From: Bacteroidia bacterium
Lineage (GTDB): Bacteria > Bacteroidota > Bacteroidia > Chitinophagales > Saprospiraceae
Assembly: GCA_030430845.1 (NCBI GenBank)
Contig: JAUIKE010000085.1
Coordinates: forward strand, 1 to 34,769
Direction of reading: 5' to 3'
Length of the DNA stretch: 34,769 bases
Shown: one piece after another, positions 15,676 through 23,812 of the stretch
Numbering within the stretch: the first letter of the stretch is position 1
Layout: every line of letters starts with the position of its first letter
The notes under the pieces: model-generated
The model's input: only the letters and a program-made list of their open reading frames with translations
Databases searched by the model: none
What the model was told of the DNA's origin: nothing
Translations under genes and position numbers: made by a program

Positions 15676-16779
15676 TTACTGGTCTCCAAAGGAAATGCCG
15701 GTTGCCCGGGCCACCTTTACAAGGTAATCATGCTCCGGATCTACAAATTTATTTCCTTTCACGGCATCTTCTAAGGGCACACTGGTAATCATATGGTTCC
15801 TATAAGAAACCATCTTCCCGAACTCTCCTGCTTCAATCAATTCGAATGCCTTGACACCCATCGCAGTCGCCAGAATACGGTCAAAAGCAACGGGTGTACC
15901 ACCCCGCTGGATATGTCCAAGGGTAGTAGTGCGGATTTGAGGTTGGCAGCCCTCTTCTTCCAACTCCATACGCAGGTAATTACCGATCCCGCCCAGTTTT
16001 ATGTGCTGATCGCCGATATCACCTGAACGACGTCCCACAACCGTTCCATCTTTCGGTATGGCCCCTTCGGCGATAACAATATTTACGAAGCCCTTACCCT
16101 TGCGGTAACGGGTATTGATCTTTTCCAAAATAACTTCAGGGTCATAGGGGATTTCCGGAATCAGGCAGATCTCAGCTCCGCCTGCGATGGCCGTGTGTAA
16201 GGCAATCCAACCGGCATGACGGCCCATGACCTCCATAATCATCACCCGGTGATGACTTTCGGCAGTAGTGACCAACTTATCAAAGCATTCGGTGGCTATT
16301 TGAACGGCCGTGGAAAAACCAAAGGTCAGGTCGGTTGCTTTCAAGTCGTTATCGATCGTCTTAGGTGCTCCGACGATGTTCAAGCCCTTTTCAAACAGGG
16401 CCTGGGAGATCTTCTGGCTACCATCGCCGCCAATATTTACGACGGCATGAAAGCCCAGATGTTTAATACGATCAACCAATTCCTGGGTACGGTCAATTTT
16501 CTTCCAGGTACCGTCTGGCTGTTTCACCGGGAATTCCAGAGGGTTGCCTTTATTGGTCGTTTTGAGGATGGTACCACCTTTTACGTGAATGCCGGCTGTG
16601 AGCTTGGAAGTTAATTTCACCAGTTCCGGAGGGTCATTCAATACGCCGTTGAAGGCCATTTTGCTTCCCCAAACCTCCCAGCCACCTGCTTTTTTGGCGG
16701 CCTTGGTGACGGCCCGTATGACGGCGTTCAGACCGGGGCAGTCGCCGCCGCCGGTGGAGATGAGTATTTTTTTGTTCAT
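15676..16779 (-). CDS. pfkA: 6-phosphofructokinase (group III-like)
   Basis: This 367-residue cytosolic enzyme phosphorylates fructose 6-phosphate in glycolysis. The N-terminus MNKKILISTGGGDCPGLNAVIRA is the phosphoryl-donor site. VNIGGDGSQ has Gly at the residue that is Asp in PPi-dependent enzymes, while PKTIDNDLKATDLTFGF has Lys where classic bacterial ATP enzymes have Gly. Known group III phosphofructokinases with this Gly/Lys combination use ATP, so ATP is the likely donor. MEVMGRHAGWIA and RTTTLGHIQRGG supply the fructose-phosphate site. I chose the ATG at 16779; the frame extends to 16848 without a sensible N-terminus. It is not part of the xylan operon but drains its products through glycolysis. 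Confidence 0.93.
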   Translation of the reverse strand: MNKKILISTGGGDCPGLNAVIRAVTKAAKKAGGWEVWGSKMAFNGVLNDPPELVKLTSKLTAGIHVKGGTILKTTNKGNPLEFPVKQPDGTWKKIDRTQELVDRIKHLGFHAVVNIGGDGSQKISQALFEKGLNIVGAPKTIDNDLKATDLTFGFSTAVQIATECFDKLVTTAESHHRVMIMEVMGRHAGWIALHTAIAGGAEICLIPEIPYDPEVILEKINTRYRKGKGFVNIVIAEGAIPKDGTVVGRRSGDIGDQHIKLGGIGNYLRMELEEEGCQPQIRTTTLGHIQRGGTPVAFDRILATAMGVKAFELIEAGEFGKMVSYRNHMITSVPLEDAVKGNKFVDPEHDYLVKVARATGISFGDQ

Positions 16780-16844
16780 GTTTTGTCTTGATTTTTTCCC
16801 ATTTTTAAAAATAGTTAATAAAACCCAGACATTTGAGACGCCAT

Positions 16845-17183
16845 TCAAACTAAATCATTGGAACCTGGGGCTTCAATCTCCAGAATATCAGCCGTCAATT
16901 GTTCTGGTAAGGGTGCCGGCACTTTTACCCAAACCTCCCCGCTTTTGACATTTCCTGTAACCACTCTGTAAGTATATGAGTCTTTAGTATAGTGCCGGTC
17001 AAAACTATATTCATTGCGAAGATGATAATAACTCACTGATGTTACGTATGTTTTGAGATAAGTGCCGAAAGAAACCTTGTTTTCGTCGGATAAAACCGTC
17101 AACCGAACAAAGAAGTCAATATTTTCCCCTATACTCTTTTTGCAACTATTACCTATGTGAAAGCTCCTTATTACTAAAACCAT
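16845..17183 (-). CDS. Small hypothetical protein
   Basis: This 112-residue frame is upstream of pfkA on the same strand, 65 bp away. I do not recognise a family. The C-terminal half (SYTYRVVTGNVKSGEVWVKV, then PAPLPEQLTADILEIEAPGS) reads like a genuine beta-rich protein rather than a shadow frame, and no competing frame exists in the gap. The first 25 residues look less protein-like, so the true start might be internal or non-ATG. An AAAGG sits shortly upstream of the ATG at 17183. It diverges from the cyclase gene at 17200. Confidence 0.45.
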   Translation of the reverse strand: MVLVIRSFHIGNSCKKSIGENIDFFVRLTVLSDENKVSFGTYLKTYVTSVSYYHLRNEYSFDRHYTKDSYTYRVVTGNVKSGEVWVKVPAPLPEQLTADILEIEAPGSNDLV

Positions 17184-17199
17184 TAATACCTTTCATCCG

Positions 17200-18285
17200 A
17201 TGATCACCAAAAATCACCTCGCTCAGTTGGCTACCATCACCGCTTTATGGGTATTAGCAGGTTTGCTAACGGCCTTGTATGAATATTTCTTCCTGGCCAA
17301 TTACCCTGGGGTGCTGGAGACGCAGCCCATGCAGGAGTTTAGTTTGCAAAAAAACGTGGTAGCTGCAATGGGAGGCTTGTTTGTGGGGAGCCTCTTGTTT
17401 GGCTTACTGGAGCTGTTTTATTTCCAAAGAAAAGTTGTCCGAGAAAGGTTTTGGGTAGCCATACTCAAAAAGGTAGCACTCTATTCGGTCCTTTTATTCG
17501 TCCTATTAGCGGGTATTTCCTTTGCTTTTAACAGCGTGCTTTCGGACCGCAGCATAGCCGACCCCATTGCCTGGCAAAAAACGAGGGTCTTTATCACCTC
17601 TATCGCATTCTGGCATCCGGTTTTTCCGGTACTGACCCTGGCCTTACTTTCTTCTTTTCTGCTTCAACTATCCGAACGCTTCGGCACCAACGAAATGTGG
17701 AAGATGTTCTCGGGTAAGTATTTCAATCCCAAGGAAGAAGAACGCATTTTTATGTTTTTAGACCTCAACCACTCTACCACCATTGCTGAAAAGCTGGGGA
17801 ATGAAAAGTTTTACGGCTTCCTGAACGACTTTTTCCATGACATTGCAGGGGTTATTACGCAGCATAAAGGGGAGGTCGTGGAATACGTGGGCGACCTGGT
17901 GGTCATCAGCTGGTCTTTCCCGGCCGGCTCCACCGAGACTCGCTGCCTGAACTGTTACCGGGATTTTGAGAAGGTCATCCACCGCAAAAGAGAAACCTAT
18001 ATCACCCGCTACGGCACGGTCCCCCAATTCAAAGCGGCCGTTCATTGCGGGGAGGTGATGATCGGAGAAATGGGTAAGATTAAAAAATCGATCAAATTCT
18101 CCGGCGACGTACTTAACACAACCGCCCGGGTAGAAAAGATTTGTGGCAGCATCGGCGCAAAGATGGTCATTACCGACAACCTGATGAACTTATTGAGTGA
18201 CCCTCCATATCCCCTCGAAAAAGTAAGTAATGTGAGCCTGAAGGGGAAGGAAGCGCCTATTGATGTGTATAAGGTGGTGGTGTGA
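17200..18285 (+). CDS. Membrane-bound class III adenylate/guanylate cyclase
   Basis: This 361-residue protein has four predicted membrane segments (about 8-32, 52-74, 88-112 and 130-156) followed by a cytosolic class III nucleotide cyclase domain (about 178-361). The two metal-binding aspartates are Asp188 in FMFLDLNHST and Asp232 in YVGDLVVISW. The transition-state Asn and Arg are Asn306 and Arg310 in DVLNTTARVEK. KSIKFSGDV precedes them, a region that helps set ATP versus GTP preference, but I cannot assign the base. The product (probably cAMP) would act as a second messenger. It stands alone, ending 11 bp before the convergent GH3 stop codon with no terminator visible between. Confidence 0.87.
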   Translation: MITKNHLAQLATITALWVLAGLLTALYEYFFLANYPGVLETQPMQEFSLQKNVVAAMGGLFVGSLLFGLLELFYFQRKVVRERFWVAILKKVALYSVLLFVLLAGISFAFNSVLSDRSIADPIAWQKTRVFITSIAFWHPVFPVLTLALLSSFLLQLSERFGTNEMWKMFSGKYFNPKEEERIFMFLDLNHSTTIAEKLGNEKFYGFLNDFFHDIAGVITQHKGEVVEYVGDLVVISWSFPAGSTETRCLNCYRDFEKVIHRKRETYITRYGTVPQFKAAVHCGEVMIGEMGKIKKSIKFSGDVLNTTARVEKICGSIGAKMVITDNLMNLLSDPPYPLEKVSNVSLKGKEAPIDVYKVVV

Positions 18286-18296
18286 GCAAGTTTCTT

Positions 18297-20966
18297 TTAC
18301 TTAACCTCCAATATTTCACGAAGGCGAATATCCTTCGACGAAGCCCCTATCATAATTCTAAAGGTCCCAGGCTCCACTACCCTATCCATCTCCTGATTGA
18401 ACATGCTCAATTCATCCGGACCTAAAGTAAAAGAAAGTGTTTTCTGCTCGCCTGCTTCTAGGGAAATGCGCCAAAAGCCTTTCAATTCTTTTACCGGCCT
18501 GGCTACGGAGGCTAGCTCATCACGGATGTAAAGCTGTACTACTTCATCGCCTGATACCTGACCGATGTTTTTCACTTTGCAGCTTACCCGGACGGTTTCA
18601 TCTGTACCTATTTGTTTTTTATTAAATGCTAAATCCGAATATTCAAAGGTCGTGTAAGTCAGGCCATAACCAAACGGGAATAAGGGTTGGCCAGTCAAAT
18701 TGTAGTAGTCATCTCCTCGTCCGGTTGGTTTATGATTGTAAAAAAGTGGACACTGCCCTTCATGAACCGGAAAAGTAATCGGCAATCTTCCAGCTGGGTT
18801 TTCATCGCCAAATAATACATCCCCCAGGGCATTACCGCCGTTTTCCCCAGGATACCAGGCCATCAAAATGGCATCGACCTCATCCATCCAATTAGACATA
18901 GTAATAGCACTTCCGCCGACTAATACCACGACCGTCGGTTGGCCCGTAGCAGCCACAGCCCGGATCAGTTCTTCCTGATGTCCCGGCAGGCCCAGCAAGG
19001 CGCGGTCCTGAAACTCGCCTTCATGAATGCCGGCCACAACCACTGCTACCTCGCTTTCTTCTGCGATCTTTACAGCTTCGGCTATTTTTTCTTTCCAATC
19101 ATCCTCTGTCAGCATGTCCCAAACCAGCTTGATCCGGGCATTACCTTCCGATTCGAAAAACTCCACTTTCAAATCGTATTCTTTGCCAGCCTCAAACGTA
19201 AAGTCTTTCAGTAAGGTTCGGTGTGAACGTTTGATCCAGTTGTCGATCAGCAATTCGCCATCCAGATACAATCGATAGCCGTCATTACCTTCTATGCCAA
19301 TTTTAAAAGTACCAGATTTGGGCGCTTTTAGGCGGCCTGTCCACCTCACGGAATACCAATCATAGGCCAGGCTTGGGTTGGGTGAGAATAGCGTCCAGCC
19401 AAATTGGAGTTGTAGGTCGGTGCGACTAAGCTTGGGTGTACCTTGTAAGTGAATGTTATCAAAATACTCCCCTTTTAATCCCTTATTTGTTTGGCCGTTT
19501 TCTGTGAAAGATAAGTGGTCGGAATCGATGGTCTCGTATGCATGAGCATGCAGGTCTACACCTTCTGCATATACGACTTTTTCCGGGCCTACCCTATCGA
19601 CCATCCCGTCATAAATGGAAACTACTTGATTACCCGGGCCACTGTAGCCTCCCAGGCGGGCCGCTTTGACGTCGTAGCCGATCAGGGCTAGCTTTTGGAT
19701 GTCGTTATTAAAGGGTAAAACCTTGTTTTTATTTTGTAATAAAACCATGGATTTGGCTGCTACTTTTCTTGCCAGTGCTCGATGATCCGGATGCCCATTC
19801 CACTTCGCAGCTTCCTTTGGTTCTACATATGGATTTTCAAAAAGACCTAACTCAAATTTAGCTCTCAACACCCTGTTCACCGCTTCATCAACGGCTTGGG
19901 GGTCTACCATGTTTTTTTCATAAGCCTCCCAAAACAGGGTATAGTGATCATAAGAAGTCTGAAAAATGACATCCAGACCGCCTTCCACGGCATCTTCCGT
20001 TGCTTCAGCATAATCAGCGGCCGTAAAATGAAGAACATTTGCTCCGCCGGTCGCTCCTGCATCGGAAATAACAAAGCCGTCAAAGTCCCATTCCTTCTTC
20101 AACTTCTGACGAAGCAACCAATTGTTGGAGCTGCTTGGTGTACCGTCTAAAGAGTTGTAAGCAGTCATGATGGAGCGGGCACCGGCTTGCGTAATAACGG
20201 CCTTGAATGCCGGCAGGTAAATTTCCTCCAGCAATCTTTCGTTGAAGTGAATGGGATAACTATCGCGGCCACCATCGCCTACATTGGCTATAAAGTGCTT
20301 AGGTGTTGTGATAATGCCTGCTTTTTCCATAGGTTGAATAAACGACAAGGCCATTTGTGTGGTGAGATAAGGATCTTCGCCATAAGTTTCTTCGGTACGT
20401 CCCCATCGCACATCCCGGGCAATGTTCAGTACCGGAGAGAGGATCTGCCGGATCCCTCTCGATCGGGTTTCGCGAGTAATGGCTCGACTGACTTCACTGA
20501 CCAGGGAGGTATCCCAGCTAGCGGCCAGTGCAATCGCTTGTGGGAAAGCCGTCGCACCGTCGCGTACCAGTCCGTGCAGGGCTTCGTCAAACGGGATGAT
20601 CGGGATGCCGAGGCGGGTTTCTTCCACGAAATAACGCTGGATGTCATTGATGAGGGCGGCCACATCATCGGCCGGGCCGGAGCTGCCGTATTCCAGCATT
20701 TGTCCGGCAGCTTCTGCCTGCTTTCCTTTAGCAGCTACCTGAAAGCCGAAGATGCCGTGCCGGTATTTTTCTTTTCCATCGCTCAAGTCACCAGGGATCA
20801 TGAACATTTGCCAAAATTTTTCTTCGAGGGTCATCCTGCCTAGGAGATCTTCGACTCGTTGGTCAATGGGGAGAGAAGGGTTTTGGTAGGGAAAAGACTT
20901 TTGCCCTAAAACGGCTAAAAACCCAAAAGTAAAAACAATTGAGAGGCTAATCTGTCTGGATATCAT
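18297..20966 (-). CDS. GH3 beta-glycosidase with inserted PA14 domain
   Basis: This 889-residue exported enzyme has a signal peptide (1-21, ending near VLGQ) and a GH3 N-terminal barrel with RWGRTEETYGEDP (188-199), TPKHFIANV and nucleophile Asp302 in VISDAGAT. A PA14 carbohydrate-binding domain interrupts the second domain at about 495-620 (GLKGEYFDN to ARIKLVWD). GEFQDRALLGLPGHQEELI after it carries the acid/base glutamate region. A fibronectin-III-like domain closes the protein. PA14-containing GH3 enzymes include beta-glucosidases and xylosidases, so the substrate is open. It differs from the NWWNE-type GH3 at 3.1 kb and is not a recent duplicate. The repeat element at 20988 starts 21 nt upstream of its ATG, leaving little room for a promoter outside that element. 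Confidence 0.9.
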   Translation of the reverse strand: MISRQISLSIVFTFGFLAVLGQKSFPYQNPSLPIDQRVEDLLGRMTLEEKFWQMFMIPGDLSDGKEKYRHGIFGFQVAAKGKQAEAAGQMLEYGSSGPADDVAALINDIQRYFVEETRLGIPIIPFDEALHGLVRDGATAFPQAIALAASWDTSLVSEVSRAITRETRSRGIRQILSPVLNIARDVRWGRTEETYGEDPYLTTQMALSFIQPMEKAGIITTPKHFIANVGDGGRDSYPIHFNERLLEEIYLPAFKAVITQAGARSIMTAYNSLDGTPSSSNNWLLRQKLKKEWDFDGFVISDAGATGGANVLHFTAADYAEATEDAVEGGLDVIFQTSYDHYTLFWEAYEKNMVDPQAVDEAVNRVLRAKFELGLFENPYVEPKEAAKWNGHPDHRALARKVAAKSMVLLQNKNKVLPFNNDIQKLALIGYDVKAARLGGYSGPGNQVVSIYDGMVDRVGPEKVVYAEGVDLHAHAYETIDSDHLSFTENGQTNKGLKGEYFDNIHLQGTPKLSRTDLQLQFGWTLFSPNPSLAYDWYSVRWTGRLKAPKSGTFKIGIEGNDGYRLYLDGELLIDNWIKRSHRTLLKDFTFEAGKEYDLKVEFFESEGNARIKLVWDMLTEDDWKEKIAEAVKIAEESEVAVVVAGIHEGEFQDRALLGLPGHQEELIRAVAATGQPTVVVLVGGSAITMSNWMDEVDAILMAWYPGENGGNALGDVLFGDENPAGRLPITFPVHEGQCPLFYNHKPTGRGDDYYNLTGQPLFPFGYGLTYTTFEYSDLAFNKKQIGTDETVRVSCKVKNIGQVSGDEVVQLYIRDELASVARPVKELKGFWRISLEAGEQKTLSFTLGPDELSMFNQEMDRVVEPGTFRIMIGASSKDIRLREILEVK

Positions 20967-20987
20967 GCAGTAAATTTAAAGTAAAAA

Positions 20988-21175
20988 CATGAGTCATTCC
21001 TTATTTTTAAAAAAGGATTTAAGAAAATAGCCTTTTCAACTAAACCTTGATTTTCAGTTAGTTGCTCGTTGTCCGTTGCTCGTTTAATCGCGGACAACGA
21101 GCAACGAGCAACAAAAACTAAATAATTGAAAAGCAAAGCTTTATATATTGCCTCAAAAATTCGGGAGGATTCATG
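20988..21175. repeat. Inverted-repeat (MITE-like) element, copy B
   Basis: The left end 20988-21008 starts CATGAGTCATTCC. The right end 21155-21175, reverse complemented, starts CATGAATCCTCCCGAATTTT. These ends match those of the element at 10417-10632. The interior is a further hairpin: GTTGCTCGTTGTCCG (21061-21075) pairs exactly with 21091-21105, inside looser pairing of CTTTTCAA with TTGAAAAG. The element fills the gap between two minus-strand genes. No coding frame lies inside. Confidence 0.55.
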
Positions 21176-21191
21176 TTTTCACTTTGAATGA

Positions 21192-22232
21192 CTACTGTTT
21201 TATCACCTTTTTTCTAACCATCCCTTCTGTACTTTTCCATTCCAGGAGATACACGCCCTTTGAAAGGGTATCCAGATCGATCACATTAGAATTACTTTTA
21301 AGGACGACTCGTCCCATTTCGTCGTACAGAATGGCTTTCCCTTTAGCCTCCGTATTTATGGTGATGGTTTGAGAAGCAGGATTTGGATAGATGACGAGAG
21401 AAGGGGTATTTGAAGTATCCGGCGGGCCGAAATCATCAAAAATCTTACTGGTAATTTCATCAAAGTCTATCCGGTCGTCATACTCAGCATTATAATAACG
21501 GGTATGCGTCAATCCGATAAAAGCTTCCGTTCCGCCGTGATTATAAACACCAAATTGTGGCCCGGAATAGGTTTCATCAGGTGTAGTATTGGCCGGGCCT
21601 TCTGCCAAAGTATGGCCGTTCAACGACACCTTGAAATAGCCATCGGCATGGCTGAAAACGGCTACTACCAAATGGTTGTAAGAACCAAGTACCTGGCCCG
21701 TTTTGACCCAATCCTGGCCGAAAGCTTTGATCACCACCGAGCCGTTCTCAAGATCCTTTTCGCTGGGCCATTGGCTATCTCCCTTCAACTCGACGTCCAA
21801 GTCGGGGCCGTCTTTTCCTTTGTTAAAGCGTTGGAAAATAGTGACAGGGCCGCTTAGCTGAGGCAGATCATCTACCTCAAACTCAAATTCATAGATCTGG
21901 GTATGTCCGTAGGTGACCTGTCCGAGAGGGCTTTCCCTAAGTTCCGCGCGTTTTTGCAACCAAGTTGGATAGTCGCTGACATCCTCGTTACCGTCGGTGT
22001 GAAAAGACAGGCCACGATCATTTAAAACGATTCGGTTATCCGGGGCGTTTGCAAAAAGATCATCAAAAAGCGGAGAGTTGAGCTCAATTTTGTCGGTAAA
22101 TTTGAGCGAACGATTGGGGAGGTCTTTCCAGAAAACCTGGGTTTCACCTACTAAGTTTTGCGAGCTACAAAAATTAATGGCCCACAATACTGATAAACAA
22201 ATTAAACCAAGGATTTTTTTAGAAGCGAACAT
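21192..22232 (-). CDS. T9SS-secreted polysaccharide lyase-like jelly-roll protein
   Basis: This 346-residue protein has a signal peptide (1-25, ending near CSSQ), a beta-jelly-roll domain (about 30-265) and a C-terminal T9SS type A sorting domain (SLVIYPNPASQTITI, then LSKGVYLLEW). The central domain contains KRAELRES, YEFEFEVDD, TIFQRFN and GPQFGVYNHG, a pattern like heparin-lyase-I / alginate-lyase-type polysaccharide lyases, where an R-x-E-x-R block and a Q-x-x strand form the catalytic face. I am not sure of the family; a glucanase or non-catalytic lectin fold is possible. It would act on polysaccharide outside the cell or on its surface. It lies upstream of the PA14-GH3 gene on the same strand. 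Confidence 0.6.
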   Translation of the reverse strand: MFASKKILGLICLSVLWAINFCSSQNLVGETQVFWKDLPNRSLKFTDKIELNSPLFDDLFANAPDNRIVLNDRGLSFHTDGNEDVSDYPTWLQKRAELRESPLGQVTYGHTQIYEFEFEVDDLPQLSGPVTIFQRFNKGKDGPDLDVELKGDSQWPSEKDLENGSVVIKAFGQDWVKTGQVLGSYNHLVVAVFSHADGYFKVSLNGHTLAEGPANTTPDETYSGPQFGVYNHGGTEAFIGLTHTRYYNAEYDDRIDFDEITSKIFDDFGPPDTSNTPSLVIYPNPASQTITINTEAKGKAILYDEMGRVVLKSNSNVIDLDTLSKGVYLLEWKSTEGMVRKKVIKQ

Positions 22233-22398
22233 ACAGTCGAATTATAGGGATAAAAAATGCTGCGTATTTTTTCCAATACTGTTATGGTCGACTATTATCT
22301 TCTTTTAAGGTAAAAAGGGAAAGGAGGGTAAATGTTCTTGAGACTTCAATATTAACTGTTTTTTCTTTTATTCATTGTATGCTCCTCTGTTAATTTTA
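22233..22398. other. Spacer, no gene seen
   Basis: This A/T-rich stretch upstream of the lyase-like gene has no supportable coding frame and no clear operator. It leads into the inverted-repeat element at 22399. The whole gene-free gap is 506 bp. Confidence 0.5.
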
Positions 22399-22739
22399 AT
22401 GAATACATTGGGGCCTGTAGGTCCTTGCATGGAAAATTGAATTATCCTTACCACAGGGGCAGGCCTGTTAAGTTCTTCAATTCTGAGCTCCAGCGGAGCG
22501 TTATATCGGTAACTATGGCTAAAATGCATACTAGAAAGCTCCAGCGGAGCGTCATATACTGGCTATCAGGGCAGCTTATATGACGCTCCGCCGGAGCTTT
22601 GGATCAGTACCCCGGACTCTGTTACCGATATATCGCCTCTCCGAGGCTCTTGATAATTAGAACTTAACAAGCCTGCTCGTCGAGGGAAGATAATTTTTCA
22701 AACTTCAATGCACGGCCCTAGCGGCCCCAATGTATTCAT
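22399..22739. repeat. 341-bp nested inverted-repeat element
   Basis: Exact 17-bp terminal inverted repeats bound it: ATGAATACATTGGGGCC at 22399-22415 and its complement at 22723-22739. Inside are nested pairs: 22461-22476 with 22659-22674 (one mismatch in 16), 22502-22513 with 22621-22632 (exact, TATATCGGTAAC), and 22535-22558 with 22577-22600 (one mismatch in 24). GCTCC-n-GGAGC mini-palindromes recur along it. The whole can fold into one long interrupted stem. Its last base overlaps the stop codon of the next minus-strand gene. No protein is encoded. Confidence 0.8.
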
Positions 22740-23572
22740 CAATACCTTCTAATCACATTCCCATACGCATCTTTCACTACATACTCTGTATCGTATCCGC
22801 CCATGGCGTGGATGATGCTCATGGTAGTGTTGTGCATCGTGTTCTGCATTTGGAGTTGGGTCTGGAAACTCTGATTGGAAGCATTCGTGAACTGCGCAAC
22901 TACCTGCTGGACCTGATCCTGAGGGTAGGTAGGAGCCGTGCTTTGGTAGCGATAGGTCTTTTGCACTTGCGCACCTTTTTCGTCTTGTAGCTGTATGGTA
23001 AAATACTGCCCGCGTGCAAAATCGACGATCGGCAGCTCCACTATGTTCCCATAATTGGCAAAAGCCAGGACCAATTGATCTCCTTTTACGCCCCAAATAC
23101 CATAGGACTGCTGCTGAGGTGTTTGGGCTTCAAAGTATTCCGAAGCGCTCAGCAAAATCTTCTCATTTTCTTCGGCACAAAAATATATGCCACTGAATTC
23201 GGCATTACTAACAGCGCCGGCAGTATTGTTCTGAGCAGCGGAGAGTGTATTGGCCTCGCCTTGGTAAGTGTACCACCAGGTTTGTCCGCTTTCCGTATCC
23301 GTCATCAAAAAGCCCTGGCCTGGAGTCAATTGGGAAATAGAATATACTTGTTGGCCTCCATCATTAAAAGTACACCTCAAAGTACTTCCGTTAAAAGTGT
23401 AACTACCCGCTGCATTGAGTCCTTTAGCAGCCCAGTGGATCAGAAAGTTTCCGTTTTGGTCAAAAACGGCGGTTTCGTCATCTGTTTCGGTATGCCACAC
23501 CCCGCTGAGGGTCTGAGCATGTGTAAGGGAGATAGTACTGATAAGGAGGAAAGACAAAAATAGAGTTTTCAT
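22739..23572 (-). CDS. Secreted protein of unknown function
   Basis: This 277-residue protein has a clear Sec signal peptide (1-19, ending THAQ). I do not recognise a family. The mature part begins with a beta-rich segment (LSGVWHTETDDETAVFDQNG and GSYTFNGSTLRCTF) that resembles lipocalin-like or copper-resistance-like small beta barrels. A second similar segment (FSGIYFCAEENEKILL, then GIWGVKGDQLVLAF) may be a repeat of the same fold. The last 60 residues are rich in Gln and Asn (about 215-250), then YDTEYVVKDAYGNVIRRY. No catalytic motif is visible. It diverges from the lipoprotein gene at 23813 and its stop codon touches the 22399-22739 repeat element. Confidence 0.75.
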   Translation of the reverse strand: MKTLFLSFLLISTISLTHAQTLSGVWHTETDDETAVFDQNGNFLIHWAAKGLNAAGSYTFNGSTLRCTFNDGGQQVYSISQLTPGQGFLMTDTESGQTWWYTYQGEANTLSAAQNNTAGAVSNAEFSGIYFCAEENEKILLSASEYFEAQTPQQQSYGIWGVKGDQLVLAFANYGNIVELPIVDFARGQYFTIQLQDEKGAQVQKTYRYQSTAPTYPQDQVQQVVAQFTNASNQSFQTQLQMQNTMHNTTMSIIHAMGGYDTEYVVKDAYGNVIRRY

Positions 23573-23637
23573 AATGGTTTGATTTTTTTAATGAATAACA
23601 TAAAGGTAAGCGCCCTCCCCTTCCACCATTATCAGTG

Positions 23638-23717
23638 ATGTTGCAAAGATTATCGCATTTGTCGCACGCATTTTTACGCCTAATCGCTTGCGACATTTTT
23701 AACAATAATTGCAACAT
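23638..23717. promoter_or_regulatory. Imperfect palindrome in divergent promoter region
   Basis: ATGTTGCAA (23638-23646) pairs exactly with 23709-23717, and TGTCGCA (23660-23666) with 23689-23695, in the 240-bp gap between two divergent genes. It could bind a dimeric regulator or fold as RNA. No related copy was noticed elsewhere. Confidence 0.35.
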
Positions 23718-23812
23718 GATCAAAAACATCTTCTTTCCATCTGCCGCATCTTTGTTCCAGACAGTATTCAAAAAGTATTCAGCCATACAGGCATTCAGAA
23801 AACCTAAGTACA

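Noticed and set aside
19266..19277. Additional LacI operator (ACAATCGATAGC)
   Set aside because: It is inside the GH3-PA14 coding region and matches only part of the palindrome.
20187..20843. Plus-strand open frame of 218 codons
   Set aside because: It is antisense to the GH3-PA14 gene and has no recognisable features.
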